64,000 nucleotides of DNA from Chondrilla cf. caribensis (GCA_964020155.1 OZ026550.1:3987852-4051851); one strand, 5' to 3'. Counted from the first letter of the stretch, positions 23,897-38,904 are shown. Made by a program: numbers and translations. Notes: a model not told the origin generated them from the sequence alone.

Positions 23897-24759
23897 TTTG
23901 TCGGCCTTGTTCGGAGCATCGACCACGTTAGCATGACGCTGCACTAATAGTCTATAGTCAAGGGATAATCCGGCAATAACTGATGGTATAGCAAATTGTA
24001 TGTACCTAGTACATGTGTGTTAATGATGTACATGATTACCCGGTTCCAGGTACGAGTATAATGACATGTTGTACCAGGAATTGGAGATACGTAGTAGCTA
24101 TAGGCAATAATATTATACTAAAATTAATTGAAATTTCTATAAGGTAAAACGGAATAATTCTGATCCTGACACAATTCTGGTAGTTTGGGAATAAGCAGTT
24201 CATAATGCTAGACCTTAGAACTAGAAGACAACTGCAGTGTTTCACTGGTGATGATCACTCTCAGTTATTATACAACATACCTGACTAGTATAATGTATGT
24301 TATATAATGCTATGTTATACCAGGAAATTGAGATTGTATAGACAATTACACAAAATCAAGACAAGGTAAAAATGGGATAATTCTGATCCTGACAAATCTG
24401 GCAATTTGGGAATAAACAGTTCATAATGCTATGCCTTAAATCTAGAGGACAACTACAGTGTTCCAGTGTTGGTGATGACTCTCAGCACTCTCTCATACAA
24501 CATGCATACCTGACAAAGAAGTCAGCCACTTGCTTCCTGTGTGCTTGTTAGTCATGCACCAGTGATCAGAATTACCCCATTTCATGTTATCATTTTTTCC
24601 AAACATGGAAGTTGTATATCAAAAAAACCTTATATAACGCAACATAAGACACTGCTAAACATTGCATGAGAACTGTGTGTTAGTGTGTGTGTGTGTGCAC
24701 ATGTACATTGTGTGTGTGTGGGGGGGGGACTGATGTTGACACCTCCCCACGTAAGCCCT
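23897..24759. other. Non-coding spacer
   Basis: Collinear with 10040-10869. I see no gene. Confidence 0.6.
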
Positions 24760-26872
24760 GGTAACGTCTCTTGACAGCTAAATGTCGACAATTTACGGCC
24801 CTGGTCATCCTACAGATCCTTCCATATCTTTGTCATCTGCAGGGCCGGCGCAACTGGTACAGCTACTACGGCCATGGCCGTACCACTTTTTGACCATGGC
24901 CTTGAGAAATTAAAATGTCACTAATAATGAAGTTTATGGCATCAACCAAAGATATGATAACCTTAACTATTCTAACAGTGGTAACATTGGTCCCCTTACA
25001 GAGAATTTCGTTAACAATTTCCCTCAAACTAAGCTTCAAAATCTGATACTATGCTCGAAGTCGCCATGATGTCTATTGCGTAACTTCTAATACGCCAATT
25101 TTGAACGCCGAGACTAAGAAATTGGGCTGGAATTCGTGCACTAAAGCTTCGTCGAACATAATAACTTCAGCAAAGGTTCTTCTGAACCTAAGAAAGACAC
25201 CATTACCACATAGAACAGTAAAATTAATGCAGATAGGCCCATCCATTCTTACACACATGCCCCACGGTTTTAGATATATACTGAATAACCTATTGTCACA
25301 AAATAGGTTTTACCATTATCGCACAATTTAGTATAGTAATAATTATTGTTATAAAAAGAGAAGGGCGGTCAGAAATTTCAGCAGGGCAGGGCGCCCTGCT
25401 GAAATGGCCTGGGGGAAACACTGGATCATATAATGATGCATCCAATTTCGTGTCATGTAAATGCCAATACAATTCGCTATGCTACTCTGATGGCCGTACC
25501 ACTAACACAGAGCTTGCTCCGGCCCTGATCTGTATGGTAAAACTTTTTTCTTTGAAACTGCTATGGCTAGTCTTGCTCGTGTTCAGCAGAGCAACTTCAA
25601 ACGTAGTTTTGGTCTTAAAAGTTCTGTAAAGTTTGCTCACTGAAATGTGCGCACATTGGGCAAACCTATATACTAAGCAGAATATGCAGTTGAGAGAGCT
25701 TCTCCGTAGCTTACAAGATAAGAAGATTGAATTTGCTGCGTTGTCTTAAGCTCAATGGTGTAGTCATGGAGAGTTGGTTCTACATGGTTCCACCTTCCTG
25801 TATTCAGGACCCTTAGAACATCAACACCACACCAAAGGTGTTGCTCTGGTGTTGACCGATACCACTACCTCTGCATGGAAGGCGGTAGGGTCAACCTGTG
25901 GCCCTGTGTCTGAGAGGATATTGAGAGTACATTTGAAACTGCACACCGGTTACTTATCTCTTATTGCTGTATATGCATCCACAAATGATGATCAGTCAGA
26001 ATCCGACCAATTTTACCAAGGCTTACAGACCACCATCTTGAAATGTGACATGCTGTTGGTTGCAGGTGATTTCAATGCCAGAGTGGGGAGGAGTGAGGGA
26101 AAGTGGAATGGTATCAGAGAGTAGTGTCCATGCAGATAGAAGAAATGAGAATGGTGAATGTTTGATCAATTTATGCCCCCGTAACAACCTTGTGGTCACA
26201 ATTACCCAATTTAAGCATCTTCCATGTCACCAGATGATTTGGTATCATCCAGCAGAAAGGGAGCAAAGGAGATATACTGCCATCAGACATCAAGCGGGTA
26301 TACTCACAGTTGAGTCTATGATTAGAGAGAGGAAACTGCAATAGCTAGGGCATTTAACTTGAATGGATCAAGCAAGGACCCCATGCACGTCAGCTAATGG
26401 TGTTCCATCCAGAAGGTAGCAAGCACTCCCCGGGGGTCAGAACTTCATTGGAATGATGTGGTGACACAAGATCTGAGGCAAGGTGGAATATTGTCGGACT
26501 GGAAACAGTTTTCCCAATACAGGGAGAAGTGGAGTGGCATGGTGGCCACTGTGGTCGATTACCTCAACAGAAAGGCTGAAGAGAAGGAGCAGGAGAAGAA
26601 AGAAGAAAGGATGAGGAGAAGTGAGCAGGCAGTCATACCAGCGTCAGCATGGAACTGCAGTCACAGAGAATGTTCTTCCGCTGCTCAGTCTAAAGCTGTT
26701 TTGGTGAATCATCACAGACAAAAGCATGGTTCTCAGTCCACAATTCGCATGCTATGTCCACATTGTAGCCTTCTCTTCCACCCTCAAGGACTGCAAATCA
26801 CATCAGAGCATATGCAAAAACATCACAACAAAGCCAGTGCAGCCTGCACCAGTCGTCAGATCGAATGCAGAA
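24760..26872 (+). mobile_element. Decayed LINE, reverse transcriptase deleted (A2)
   Basis: Same structure as 10870-12320. The endonuclease piece is better kept (25774-26124: LKLHTGYLSLIAVYASTNDD, MLLVAGDFNARVGRSEGKW). It continues directly into MIRERKLQ.LGHLT.MDQAR, then WKQFSQYREKWSGMVATVV and a C2H2 tail (WNCSHRECSS...HHRQKHG, CPHCSLLF...HMQKHH). No polymerase motif is found. It carries a separate DNA element at 24840-25527. The shared internal deletion predates the A duplication. Confidence 0.75.
24840..25527. mobile_element. 688 bp non-autonomous DNA element in the LINE relic
   Basis: The ends are CAGGGCCGGCGCAA and, inverted, CAGGGCCGGAGCAA. A second matching pair, TACGGCCAT, lies just inside. 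ATCTG flanks both sides (24835-24839, 25528-25532). It is absent from A1 at 10956. The ends resemble hAT-type CAGGG termini, but the 5 bp flank is not the usual 8 bp, so the superfamily stays open. An inner hairpin (TTTCAGCAGGGC / GCCCTGCTGAAA) lies near 25380. Confidence 0.75.
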
Positions 26873-27082
<210 letters not shown>

Positions 27083-27083
<1 letters not shown>

Positions 27084-28385
27084 AGGGGATGATACCTATA
27101 GGTCTGTTAACTATAATTATGCCCATGATTACCTGTGTTGACGCAATTACCTATATATGTTATAATAGGAAATTGATATAAAATAGACAATTATTTTTAC
27201 AAGATCGAGATGAACACATGCACACTCTTAAAATTCAAATGATATAATAATCCTCAGGGAGCTAAGAGCATTGGTATGTGATTTCAGGGCACAGTTCACC
27301 AGCCTCTTAGGCATTGGTGTTAGTGTGGATTATCGAGGCCGCCATGCACCGACAGGTGCCGTACACAACTCCCATGGGGGGAATATCACAGGGCTCACTG
27401 ACATGTCAGACTCAAATTACACTATTGCTAGACCCATGCTAAGCAATCCTTGCAACAAGGCTCAATGATTGTACTGTGTTTGGCATTACCCAATCTTTCC
27501 TGTCCTCAATCCACTTATTTGACCACTACTCCTTTGTGGTAAGTGTGAATGGTACAGGATGCTCTTCCTTCTCATGACCAAAGGGCAACCGTAATGTACT
27601 ATCTGTCCAAAAGGGGAGCAGGGCTAAGAACTAATTCAAGGGGGCATACACACATGCACCAGTACCTAACTATATATAGTATGTAGAAATATAGGTACGT
27701 ACATATTTACATATGTACAAGAGTTTTATAGGTATATAAATGCATACATACCTATATAATCTATACCCATTAATTTCACCAATGTCATAGCACTGTACAT
27801 GGTGTATATTATAGGTATATATATTATTAATGTCACCATGGTTAGATTCCAATGGTAGCTGTTTGCTCCAATTGCAATTTCCCACCCATTCTGACCAAGC
27901 ATCCCTATACCTTGTTCCATTATATATATTAGTACTACTTCTTCATAATAGGTTATCCATCTCTATAATGTATATACATCGATCCTTTTAAATTTCAAAT
28001 TCATAACTCTTCAAGGTTTCAAACTTACATTTTGAACTACATCACAATGTGTGCATGACTGTGCAGCTTGTTATGATGTCATATTATGTGGTATATATTA
28101 TCAAACTAATAATATACAATGTCATAATAATGTAACTTGTAATTAAAATCATATTATATAATAACACATACATTAATAATAATTAATTTTATATAATAAT
28201 ATTACTAAATAATAAAAGATAAAATAAAAAAATATTATTTAAAAAATAATAATGCACATGTATTACTCTCTGTAAAATCAATGTGAAAGTATATTATTTA
28301 TGAGCAATTCTACATATTAAAATCATGCATACTGATAATGTATGTTAACGAAATAATATCCCATTCTCCACTTGAAGATGGAGAG
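27083..28385. other. Non-coding spacer, 3' flank of TRIM copy 3
   Basis: 27210-27770 matches 12540-13080 and 40730-41280. 28000-28330 matches 41500-41810, so copies 3 and 5 share a 3' flank. A/T-only runs occupy 28080-28260. I see no gene. Confidence 0.6.
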
Positions 28386-30551
28386 TTAGAGTTTGACAAT
28401 TCTTCTGTTACCACAATCAGCTACAAAAATAAAGCCACTGTCATCAGTAGCTACTCCACAAGGAGATTCCAGTCCAACATCTTTTACTTCATATACACAT
28501 TCTCCACTTGGTGTGAAGATGGAGAGTTTGTGAGAATCCTGGGATGCTACTACAATATGACCATCTTTAGTGAGAGCTAGACCAGTTGGTGCATTTAAGA
28601 CACTCTTTCCAAACTGTCGAACAAAGCGGCCGTCTTGTTGGAAGACTTGAACACGATTGTTGTAACAATCACTAACATACACTAAACCATCTTGAGCGAT
28701 ACAGATCTGATCTGGACATATGAACTCTCCTGGCTGTGATCCTTCGGACCCAAAAGAGTACTGGACTTCTCCATCCTCACTATACACTAATATCTTATGA
28801 CTATCATAGTCAGCTACAAATAATCTTTTGTTGTTAACTGCTAGTCCAGTAGGTCCACCACGTTTGTCTAATTGAAATTTTGTAACAAACTCTCCATTTG
28901 CTGTGTACATTGTAATACACTTCTTGCCATAATAGCTGACTGCTATATTGTCATCACTGAGTTCGGCAACACCATCAAGGACGGCTCTGGTATTTTCTAA
29001 TCCGAAGGTTCGCAAAATGCCACTCTTCCCATCAAAAATACAGATCTCTTTGTTCTCACAGTCAGTAGCTAACAACGACCCACTCCTGGTGACTGACAGT
29101 GCTCGGAATTCTCTCTCCTCTTGAGGATCTCTAATTTCTTGTTTAATAGTGTTCGGATAACATATCTCCAACTTCACTGGACTGCCTTTGATGTGGTCAC
29201 CATTCACGGTCACAACCAGTTCGGACTGGTTGGATGGGACACACTTGAACTCCACCCGGTATGTACCATCTCCTCTGTCCTCCACTTGACCCGACACTGG
29301 AACTCCACATGTAGTTGGAGTGAGGACTGCTCTCACATTCTCTCCTCCAAACACACACTGACTACCACTGTGGTCTCTACTCACTACCTTGAAGCTAGGT
29401 GGCTTACTCCAAGGACGGCATACCACAGTGTTGTTGGCTATGTCCAGTCCTTCCATGGTACAGTTTGGAGGATGAGCTCCCAAGGACACACGACCCATTG
29501 TGGACAAGACCTTCTCTACATCATCTATCTTCTCGTCTACAAAATGGACACTGGAACTGGAAGGAGGGGGCGGGGGGATGGGTGTGGATGTCAATGTGGA
29601 CATTCTCAGGACCATCACTCTACGAACAGACAACTGTTCTCTTGTTGTACCATTGTGGATGATATCCTCAGTCGTTGTCTTGAACTGCCCTAGCTGATTC
29701 ATTTTGTGTTGGAGAACTTTCCTGTATTCTTCTAGGCCATTTCTTCTCTTCTTCGCAACTTCTTCCACTTCAGCAACAAGGACAGCACAGCGATTTGTGA
29801 CAGCTTCGAATATGTCATTTTTTAGGGCAGCAATGTTTTGCTTTGAGTGATTTTCTTGTTCACGAATTATGACAAGTTGGTTGTCGACATCTTGTAGGGA
29901 GACAGCCATTTTCTCCAATCTCTTATCAGCTGATTTGATGCACTGAACAAAAGGCTGTTTGTTCACCTTACCAACTTCTTCATCAACAAACACCACTCTG
30001 TGTGACTGGTGAGGACCCACAACTGGACATGCCATACAGATCACTTCCTCACAGTCTTGACAATAGAGCTCTAATTCCTTCTTGTGAATGGAGCAGAGAG
30101 GAGATTTTCCGAGGTCAACGGAACCTTTTTTCAGCACTTCTTCTAGCGAAAGGACTTTGTGCTTCTTCAGGAACGCCACGGTTTCATGAGCGCTTTGGCA
30201 CTCCTCACAGAGTGGACCAGGACAATCAGAACAGAATGCTACAGCTAACTGAGGAGATTCGTGTTCGGCGTAACAGAAAGTGCCTTCTTCTTCGCGCGCT
30301 CTACTGATGACTTTCCTTTTAGTGAACGAGTGACAAGGAAAACCGTCAACAGGAACGTCGAATACTTCTTTACACTGTGAACAAGATATTTTGCTTTTCA
30401 TCAGTTTTTCGCGGCACTCTTTCTTCTCACAAACGCTCACAGAGTGTAAACAAGGAAGGCACAGTAGTTCTTCGACTTTGTCTCCACAAGAAACGCAAGA
30501 GGAATCCAAATCTTTAGCTACGAGTGGCGTATCAACAGGAAGCTCCGCCAT
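28386..30551 (-). CDS. TRIM-NHL protein, copy 3 (intact, 721 aa)
   Basis: A single exon. Domains in order: divergent RING (C19, C22, C34, H36, C41, C46, C57, C60); B-box 1 (C93, H97, C107, C110, C115, C118, H122, H131); B-box 2 (C153, H156, C164, C167, C172, C175, H181, H184); coiled coil about 195-300; filamin repeat about 350-462 (GDGTYRVEF, HIKGSPVKLE); and six NHL blades about 480-721. This is the layout of TRIM2/3/71 (LIN-41/Brat relatives): E3 ligases and RNA or protein binders of the cytoplasm. The start at 30551 (MAELPVDTPL) is shared by all copies that keep this end. Blade loops differ from the other copies (VADYDSHK, VSDCYNNR, VASQDSHK). A Rel-like motif lies ~45 bp upstream. Confidence 0.93.
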   Translation of the reverse strand: MAELPVDTPLVAKDLDSSCVSCGDKVEELLCLPCLHSVSVCEKKECREKLMKSKISCSQCKEVFDVPVDGFPCHSFTKRKVISRAREEEGTFCYAEHESPQLAVAFCSDCPGPLCEECQSAHETVAFLKKHKVLSLEEVLKKGSVDLGKSPLCSIHKKELELYCQDCEEVICMACPVVGPHQSHRVVFVDEEVGKVNKQPFVQCIKSADKRLEKMAVSLQDVDNQLVIIREQENHSKQNIAALKNDIFEAVTNRCAVLVAEVEEVAKKRRNGLEEYRKVLQHKMNQLGQFKTTTEDIIHNGTTREQLSVRRVMVLRMSTLTSTPIPPPPPSSSSVHFVDEKIDDVEKVLSTMGRVSLGAHPPNCTMEGLDIANNTVVCRPWSKPPSFKVVSRDHSGSQCVFGGENVRAVLTPTTCGVPVSGQVEDRGDGTYRVEFKCVPSNQSELVVTVNGDHIKGSPVKLEICYPNTIKQEIRDPQEEREFRALSVTRSGSLLATDCENKEICIFDGKSGILRTFGLENTRAVLDGVAELSDDNIAVSYYGKKCITMYTANGEFVTKFQLDKRGGPTGLAVNNKRLFVADYDSHKILVYSEDGEVQYSFGSEGSQPGEFICPDQICIAQDGLVYVSDCYNNRVQVFQQDGRFVRQFGKSVLNAPTGLALTKDGHIVVASQDSHKLSIFTPSGECVYEVKDVGLESPCGVATDDSGFIFVADCGNRRIVKL

Positions 30552-30593
30552 TTTTCAGAAAGTGTTCAGAGGACGTAGGGTTATCGCAGCCAA

Positions 30594-30604
30594 GGGAAAA
30601 TCCC
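30594..30604. promoter_or_regulatory. NF-kB/Rel-like motif upstream of TRIM copy 3
   Basis: GGGAAAATCCC, 43 bp before the start codon, in the conserved context GCCAAGGGAAAATCCCAGCT. Confidence 0.3.
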
Positions 30605-31966
30605 AGCTATTCGTTCTCTACATTCTGTTAACAAATGATTAATTGAACGCACATGCATACGTACATCCACAACTAATGCAGCTACATTATGTACTTCAAT
30701 TATGGTTCATATGCATGTTCATGTACATGATCACCCAAGTACAAGTATAATGCTATGTTATGCTATAAATTGAGATAGCTAGAATAGACAATAATATCCA
30801 ACATCCAGTTCTATAAGGACACAATTCTAGTAGATTAAACAGTTCATAATTCCAGGCCTTAGAAGACAACAACAGTGTTCCACTGGTGATGATCACTCTC
30901 AGTTATTATACAACATACCTGACAGTGAACATGTGCTGGTTAGTCACCAGTGATCAATGGGAAATACCTCATTCTACCTCGTGCCATACATGCAGGTTGC
31001 ATGGATGAGAGTCTGTATTATATACAAGCTTGAGATTGAATGCTGCTGAAGATTGAGGGCTGTGTGTATGTGTGTGGATTACATGATATTATGTGCAGAC
31101 TCATGTACAACCAATTACAGTAATAATAATTAATAATAATATTATTATATATTATCATGATCATAGAATGTACATACATACGTATAATACAGAACCTACA
31201 AACTATGTCACTATAGCTAATGTGAACACATAGCACTACGTGTGTACACACAGCAGAGTTCAGAATGTGGTCATTGTGTTAACAAATTGAACGCACATGC
31301 ATACATCCACAACACAAATAATACTACTACTATATGTATTATTCGGATGTGCAAGATATTGATAATAATTAATTTATATAATTATCTGGATCATCTATGG
31401 CCACACTGAGTTTCAACAGAACTACCTGTGGTGGAATAAGCGAGGTTGACTGTACTTCATTGACTTGCAGTGGGTGAGATTGAGAGGGACATTCCTGTCA
31501 TAGCTGAGAGTCCTAAATTTAGCATGTTCTCTAATGAAACCATTTTGGGATGTTACACACACAGAGTTCAGAATGTGGTCATGAGATTAACTAGAAAGGT
31601 CCAGAGGTCTTCCTTCCTGGGAGTTCAGGTATACATGCAACAACACTTCACTTGTGATTACGACAATCGTTAAGAATAGGAACTAAGTATAAACGCACGT
31701 ACATGATTGTGTAGATTAGGTAATGCAGGGTACAGAGGTACATGCCACTAATAAGAAGTTTGAAAACAGACAAACGTACTAACCAATGCATGTGTCTACA
31801 TTTGTGCCAGTGGGCATGCTTGCAATATAATTACAAGTTGTGTGCAGTGTTGTACTAGTTACAGCAGTAATGCATGTTATAATAATAATAATATTAATAT
31901 TCAATAGTATAACATGTTCTACACAAAGTCTATAGACTCTTATGACAATCCCCTAAATTTGCTGAC
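30605..31966. other. Duplicated non-coding spacer (B1, part 1)
   Basis: Homologous to 2290-3732 and 46740-47690. 31385-31520 matches the 3' part of the second-subfamily TRIM relic (16300-16445), also present at 39965-40110 and 44650-44790. No intact gene. Confidence 0.6.
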
Positions 31967-33721
<1,755 letters not shown>

Positions 33722-36640
33722 GATGTCCACTGACATGGAGGAACAGAAGACAGTGCAATGACACTCACTGTAGCTATTTCAATATACGCACGTATGTATG
33801 TATACACTCATGTACATAAGTGTATACATACATGTACGTACAAATAATATTATGAAGCATAATAGTAATATGCTATTCCCTCATAAATGTGTACATACAT
33901 GTACAATTAGTGTGCTCAGATCTTGAAGGTTATTGAAATTGGAGAGGACAAAATTATTACATACACATGTACATTTGTACCTGCTTATCTATGGTACAAT
34001 ATACATCAGTACATACATACGTAGGCATGCAAACGTTATGAGAGAGCCTCAAAAAATACTAAACTCTTGAGCTAAAGGTCATACGTATTTGTTGTAGGTT
34101 GTATACTTATGTACATACAATATATATGAGAAATGTACACACATACGTATGTATGTACGTATGTACTGCCCATGTGGTATAGCAGGTGCAATTTGGCAAG
34201 GCAATCCTTCGATTACACATTAGAAGGTGTGACAACACACAGCTTCCATTCTACCATCTGAGGCTTGAGCACACCACTGCTCGGCACCAGTGACAAGGTC
34301 AGTGACTATCTAGATAATGTCGTACTATACTAAAGATACATATAATCACACACATATGTATGCACATACGTATGTGTGGAACGTTGTACCAGAAATCATT
34401 AGTAGCATTTCAAACATCACCAACTTGAGGTCCACTCCTCTATCCCCACAAGTCTGTAGGCATTCACATTCAGAATGAATGACATTCAATGTAAGTACAT
34501 ACTGTACAATTTGTTCCATGTTGTGTACATGTCCATACGTTTATGTCTGTGTTCCATGTTCAATTTGTTACGTGTGTACATGTACACATGGAACAAATTA
34601 ACATGAAGGAAAGTTGAAACACATAATAAGCACAGTATAAATGTATATACATACTGCATGTACATGCATACATAGGTGGGCATACATATTTGCTATTGAA
34701 GTAGAGCGACATACATAACAGCTGGGTGTTCAGATTGCTCTCAAAAGTAGCTGCTGACACCCATACATTCTGTAAATTATATCCGTTTTTATACCTCTAA
34801 ATCTTTACAAAAATGCCTGTATCTGTATTTGATCACTACAAATAGCAATTGCAACAGAACACCCATAGTACATTCCTTTTACTCCCCCATGCACGGCATA
34901 TGAACATATATAACTACACAGACATATGCAGGGAGCATACTACGTACGTACACATATTAAGGTTGGGTTGGAATGTATATGGAAGTACATACATATAACA
35001 TCTTCATGTACAGTACATGCAGTCTGGTTGTGTTGTGGACATGAGGCATCTGCTTGCACACACACACAATATCGATATATCCTACTCTTCACAATCACAT
35101 ACGTACATAAGTAACATTGGTAAGTTGAAAACAGATCAGGAAGATCATAAACACGACAGAGAACCCCAAGGAAGGGCATGGAAGACTAGTGAAAATGTAT
35201 GCAAGTATATTATGTAATGCACGGACATACTGTATAGTGGAGGTCCAAATTTCCAGTTCAAATTACCACATATATGTATGTATGTAATGGTACATACATA
35301 AGTGAAAAAGAACCATCCTATGTATCAGAATTTAGGCATGTCAAGTATGCATGTGTGTACATACATACTGTATACATGTATGTTCATGAATGGTTATCAA
35401 TATAGGAACTATGTACGTACGAAAATAGGTTCATGCATGCATTTGTCAAATGTGATAAAAGTACGTACGTATGTACTTCAATGTACAAATGCACCTACAT
35501 ATGTATGTACATATGTAATGCAAAAGCTCACATCATACGTACGCACGTGAAGTAGATCCTGACAATTTTGCTACATGCATACAAACATGATAATACATAC
35601 ATACAGTATGTACTGTACAGCCATACTGTTTAAACGCAGTACAAACATACGTACATATCAGAGAAAATCACACTGTAAAGAGCATAACATGTCAATACAA
35701 CAACAACACAACGACCACAACCATGTTTCCCAGTTTACAGGTATACGTACGTGTGTGCCTGGTTAGCAGAGAATCAAACACTTCCACGGTCACCAGTGAA
35801 CTCCATTGTCCTATGAGAGGACCCCACTGGCACATATGTACCACGTATTGTAGAAATATTATTATTGTACCATTTGTTGTGGTGTTGTTGAATCTTAACG
35901 ATACTAAAGATTGTGTGCATAAAAATATCAATTGGAATGTAAACTGTAATCGTAAACTTTCGCGGGACAAAATTTTCGCAGATTTCACAGTTGGCCTAAC
36001 ATCTGTGAAAATATTATCCATGAATTAGGCTTTCTTGTTCTATCACGTGACTGTCGCCAGCATTTGCGAAAATGTTATCTGTATTTTTTTATTTTTTGAG
36101 CCATCCACGAAAATTTTTGTCCGACAAATTTTCCCGCTATATGATGTAATCATCAGAATTCAATCATGCTATAATATACAGATCTAGAACACTGTTATAA
36201 TTCTATTAATAATATGATATCTTTTACTGAATCAAAACTTATCATTATTATCATAGGTATAAGTGTGCTTGAACAAACACATACAAGTACTAAGTGGACA
36301 CACCATTTCATAAAATTAATTATGAATATACACCCCATGGCGGGTACATACATTAAACTCTCAGTTGAAATGAACCCTCTCCTCAATCAGTTTTCTTCAT
36401 GGCTGGGTAGTAGTGGTGGCTGAGGTGCTTGAGTGCCAGCACATTTTTGACGTTATTTTACTGATATTGATATTTAAATAATTATCACATTATAATATGA
36501 AATACCTCACAAATGTAATATAGATGTAGATATATTCATAACGAATCCAAACTAAATCACTGCTCACTAGCACTCTACTGCTAATAACAACAACATGCAG
36601 GTTAGTGAATTGTACTCATTCTCCACTTGAAGATGGAGAG
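33722..36640. other. Duplicated non-coding spacer (B1, part 2)
   Basis: Collinear in pieces with 49681-52790, but lacking most of 50180-50960. Rich in TACGTA/ACATAC motifs. 35940-36150 carries CGCGGGACAAAATTTTCGC and, inverted, GCGGGAAAATTTGTCGG, possibly a decayed MITE. I see no gene. Confidence 0.55.
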
Positions 36641-38810
36641 TTAGAGTTTGACAATCCTACTGTTACCACAATCAGCTACAAAAATATAGCCATTCTCATC
36701 AATAGCTACTCCATAAGGAGATTTCAATCCAACATTTCTTACTTTATGTACACATTCTCCACTCAGTGTGAAGACAGAGAGTTTATGAGTACCCTCAGAT
36801 GCTACTACAATATGGCCGTCTTTAGTGAGAGCTAGACCAGTTGGTCTATTCAAGACATTATCCCCAAACTTTCGAACGAAGCAGCCATCTTGTTGGAAGA
36901 CTTGAACATGATTGTTCCAACTATCACTAACATACACTAAACCATCCTGAGCTATACAGATCTGATCTGGACAGTTGAACTCTCCTGGCTGTGATCCTGT
37001 GGACCCTAAGGAGTACTGGAACTCTCCATCCTCACTGTACACACATTCCTTATGACCAAGATAGTCAGCTACAAATAATAGTCCTTTGTTGTTTATTGTC
37101 AGTCCATCCGGTCCTTCAAGTTTGTCTGATCCAAATTTTCTAACAAGATCTCCATTTGGTGTGTACACTGTAATATGTTTATTGGCATAATCGCTGACTG
37201 CTATGTTGCCATCACCGAGTTCAGCAACACCATCAAGGTAGGATCTAGCACCTTCTACTCCAAATGTCTGCAAAAATCCACTATTTTCATCAAAAATACA
37301 CATCTGTTTGTTCACTAGGTCTGTGGCTAACAACAACCCACTCCTGGTGACTGAAAGTGCTCGAAATTCTCTCTTCTTTTGAGGATCTCTGATTTCTTGT
37401 TTGATAGTGTTCAGATAACACATCTCCAACTTCACTGGACTGCCTTTGATGTGGTCACCATTCACGGTCACAACCAGCTCGGACTGGTTGGATGGGACAC
37501 ACTTGAACTCCACCTGGTATGTACCATCTCCTTTGTCCTCTACTTGACCTGACACTGGAACTCCACATGTAGTTGGAGTGAGGACTGCTCTCACATTCTC
37601 TCCTCCAAACACACACTGACTATCACTGTGGTCTCTAGTGACAACCTTGAAGCTAGGTGGCTTACTCCAAGGACGACATACCACAGTGTTGTTGGCTATG
37701 TCCAGTCCCTCCATGGTACAGTTTGGAGGATGAGCTCCCAAGGACACACGACCCATTGTGAACAAGACCTTCTCTACATCATCTCTCTTCTCGCCCGCAA
37801 AGTGGATACCGGAACTGGAAGGAGGGGGTGGAGGGATGGGTGTGGATGTCAATGTGGACATTCTCTGGACCATCACTCTACAAACAGACAACTGTTCTCT
37901 TGTTGTACCATTGTGGATGATATCCTCAGCCGTTGTTTTGAACTGCCCTAGCTGATTCATTTGGTCTTCGAGAACTTTCCTGTATTCTTCTAACTCATTT
38001 CTTGTCTTCTTCGCAACTTCTTCCACTTCAGCAACAAGGACAGCACAGCGATTGGTGATAGACTCGAATATGTTGCTTTTTAGTGCAGCAATGCTGTGCT
38101 TGGAGCGATTTTCTTGTTCATGAATTCTGACCAGTTGGTTGTCGACATCTTGTAGGGAGGTGGCAAATTTCTCCAATCTTTTATCGGCTGATTTGATGCA
38201 CTGAACAAAAGGCTGTTTGTTCACATTACCAACGTCTTCATCAACAAACACCACTCTGTGTGACTGGTGAGGACCCACAACTGGACATGCCATACAGATC
38301 ACTTCCTCACAGTCTTGACAGTAGAGCTCTAATTCCCTCTTGTGAATGGAGCAGAGAGATTTTCTGAGGTCAACGGAACCTTTTTTCTGCACTTCTTCGA
38401 GCGAAATGACTTTGTGCTTCTTCAGCAACGCTCCAGATTGATGAACACTGTGACACTCCTCACAGAGTGGACCAGGACAATCAGAACAGAATGCTACAGC
38501 TAACTGAGGAGATTCGTGTTCAGCGTGACAGAAAGTACCTTCTCCTTCGCGTGCTCTACTGATGGATATCCTTTTAGTGAACGAGTGACTCGAAAAACCG
38601 TCAACAGGAACGTCGAATAGCTACTTCTTTACACTGCGAACAAGATATTTTGCTTTTCATCAGTTTTTCGCGGCATTCTTTCTTCTCACAAACGCTCACA
38701 GAGTGTAGACAAGGAAGACACAGTAGTTCTTCGACTTCGTCTCCACAAGAAACGCAAGAGGAATCCAAATCTTTAGCTGCGAGGGGCGTATCAACGGGAA
38801 GCTCTGCCAT
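36641..38810 (-). pseudogene. TRIM-NHL gene, copy 4 (one 4 bp frameshift)
   Basis: Starts at 38810 with MAELPVDTPL and an intact RING. A 4 bp insertion (TAGC) near 38620 then shifts the frame right after the RING, giving a 69-residue product ending AIRRSC. Downstream, the correct frame is open to the end at 36641 through both B-boxes, coiled coil, filamin repeat and six NHL blades. Blade loops are distinctive (VADYLGHK, VSDSWNNH, VASEGTHK, SPYGVA). A single recent lesion; a short RING-only peptide or an assembly error are alternatives. Confidence 0.85.
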
Positions 38811-38848
38811 TTTTCAGGAAGTGTTCAGGGGACGTACGGTCAGTTTAG

Positions 38849-38884
38849 CCATAGATACTCGACCTTATACTCGAGTATCTATGG
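38849..38884. repeat. Perfect 14 bp hairpin inserted upstream of TRIM copy 4
   Basis: CCATAGATACTCGA, 8 bp loop, TCGAGTATCTATGG. It lies between direct repeats GTTTAGCC (38843-38850, 38884-38891) and is absent from the same place upstream of copies 1 and 3. Confidence 0.8.
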
Positions 38885-38893
38885 TTTAGCCAA

Positions 38894-38904
38894 GGGAAAA
38901 TCCC
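38894..38904. promoter_or_regulatory. NF-kB/Rel-like motif upstream of TRIM copy 4
   Basis: GGGAAAATCCC, pushed to 84 bp from the start codon by the hairpin insertion. Confidence 0.3.

Noticed and set aside
29121..29693. 190-codon plus-strand frame conserved opposite the TRIM filamin region (also at 14507 and 42615)
   Set aside because: Conservation is explained by the TRIM coding strand. The frame is broken in copies 1 and 4 and has no recognisable domain.
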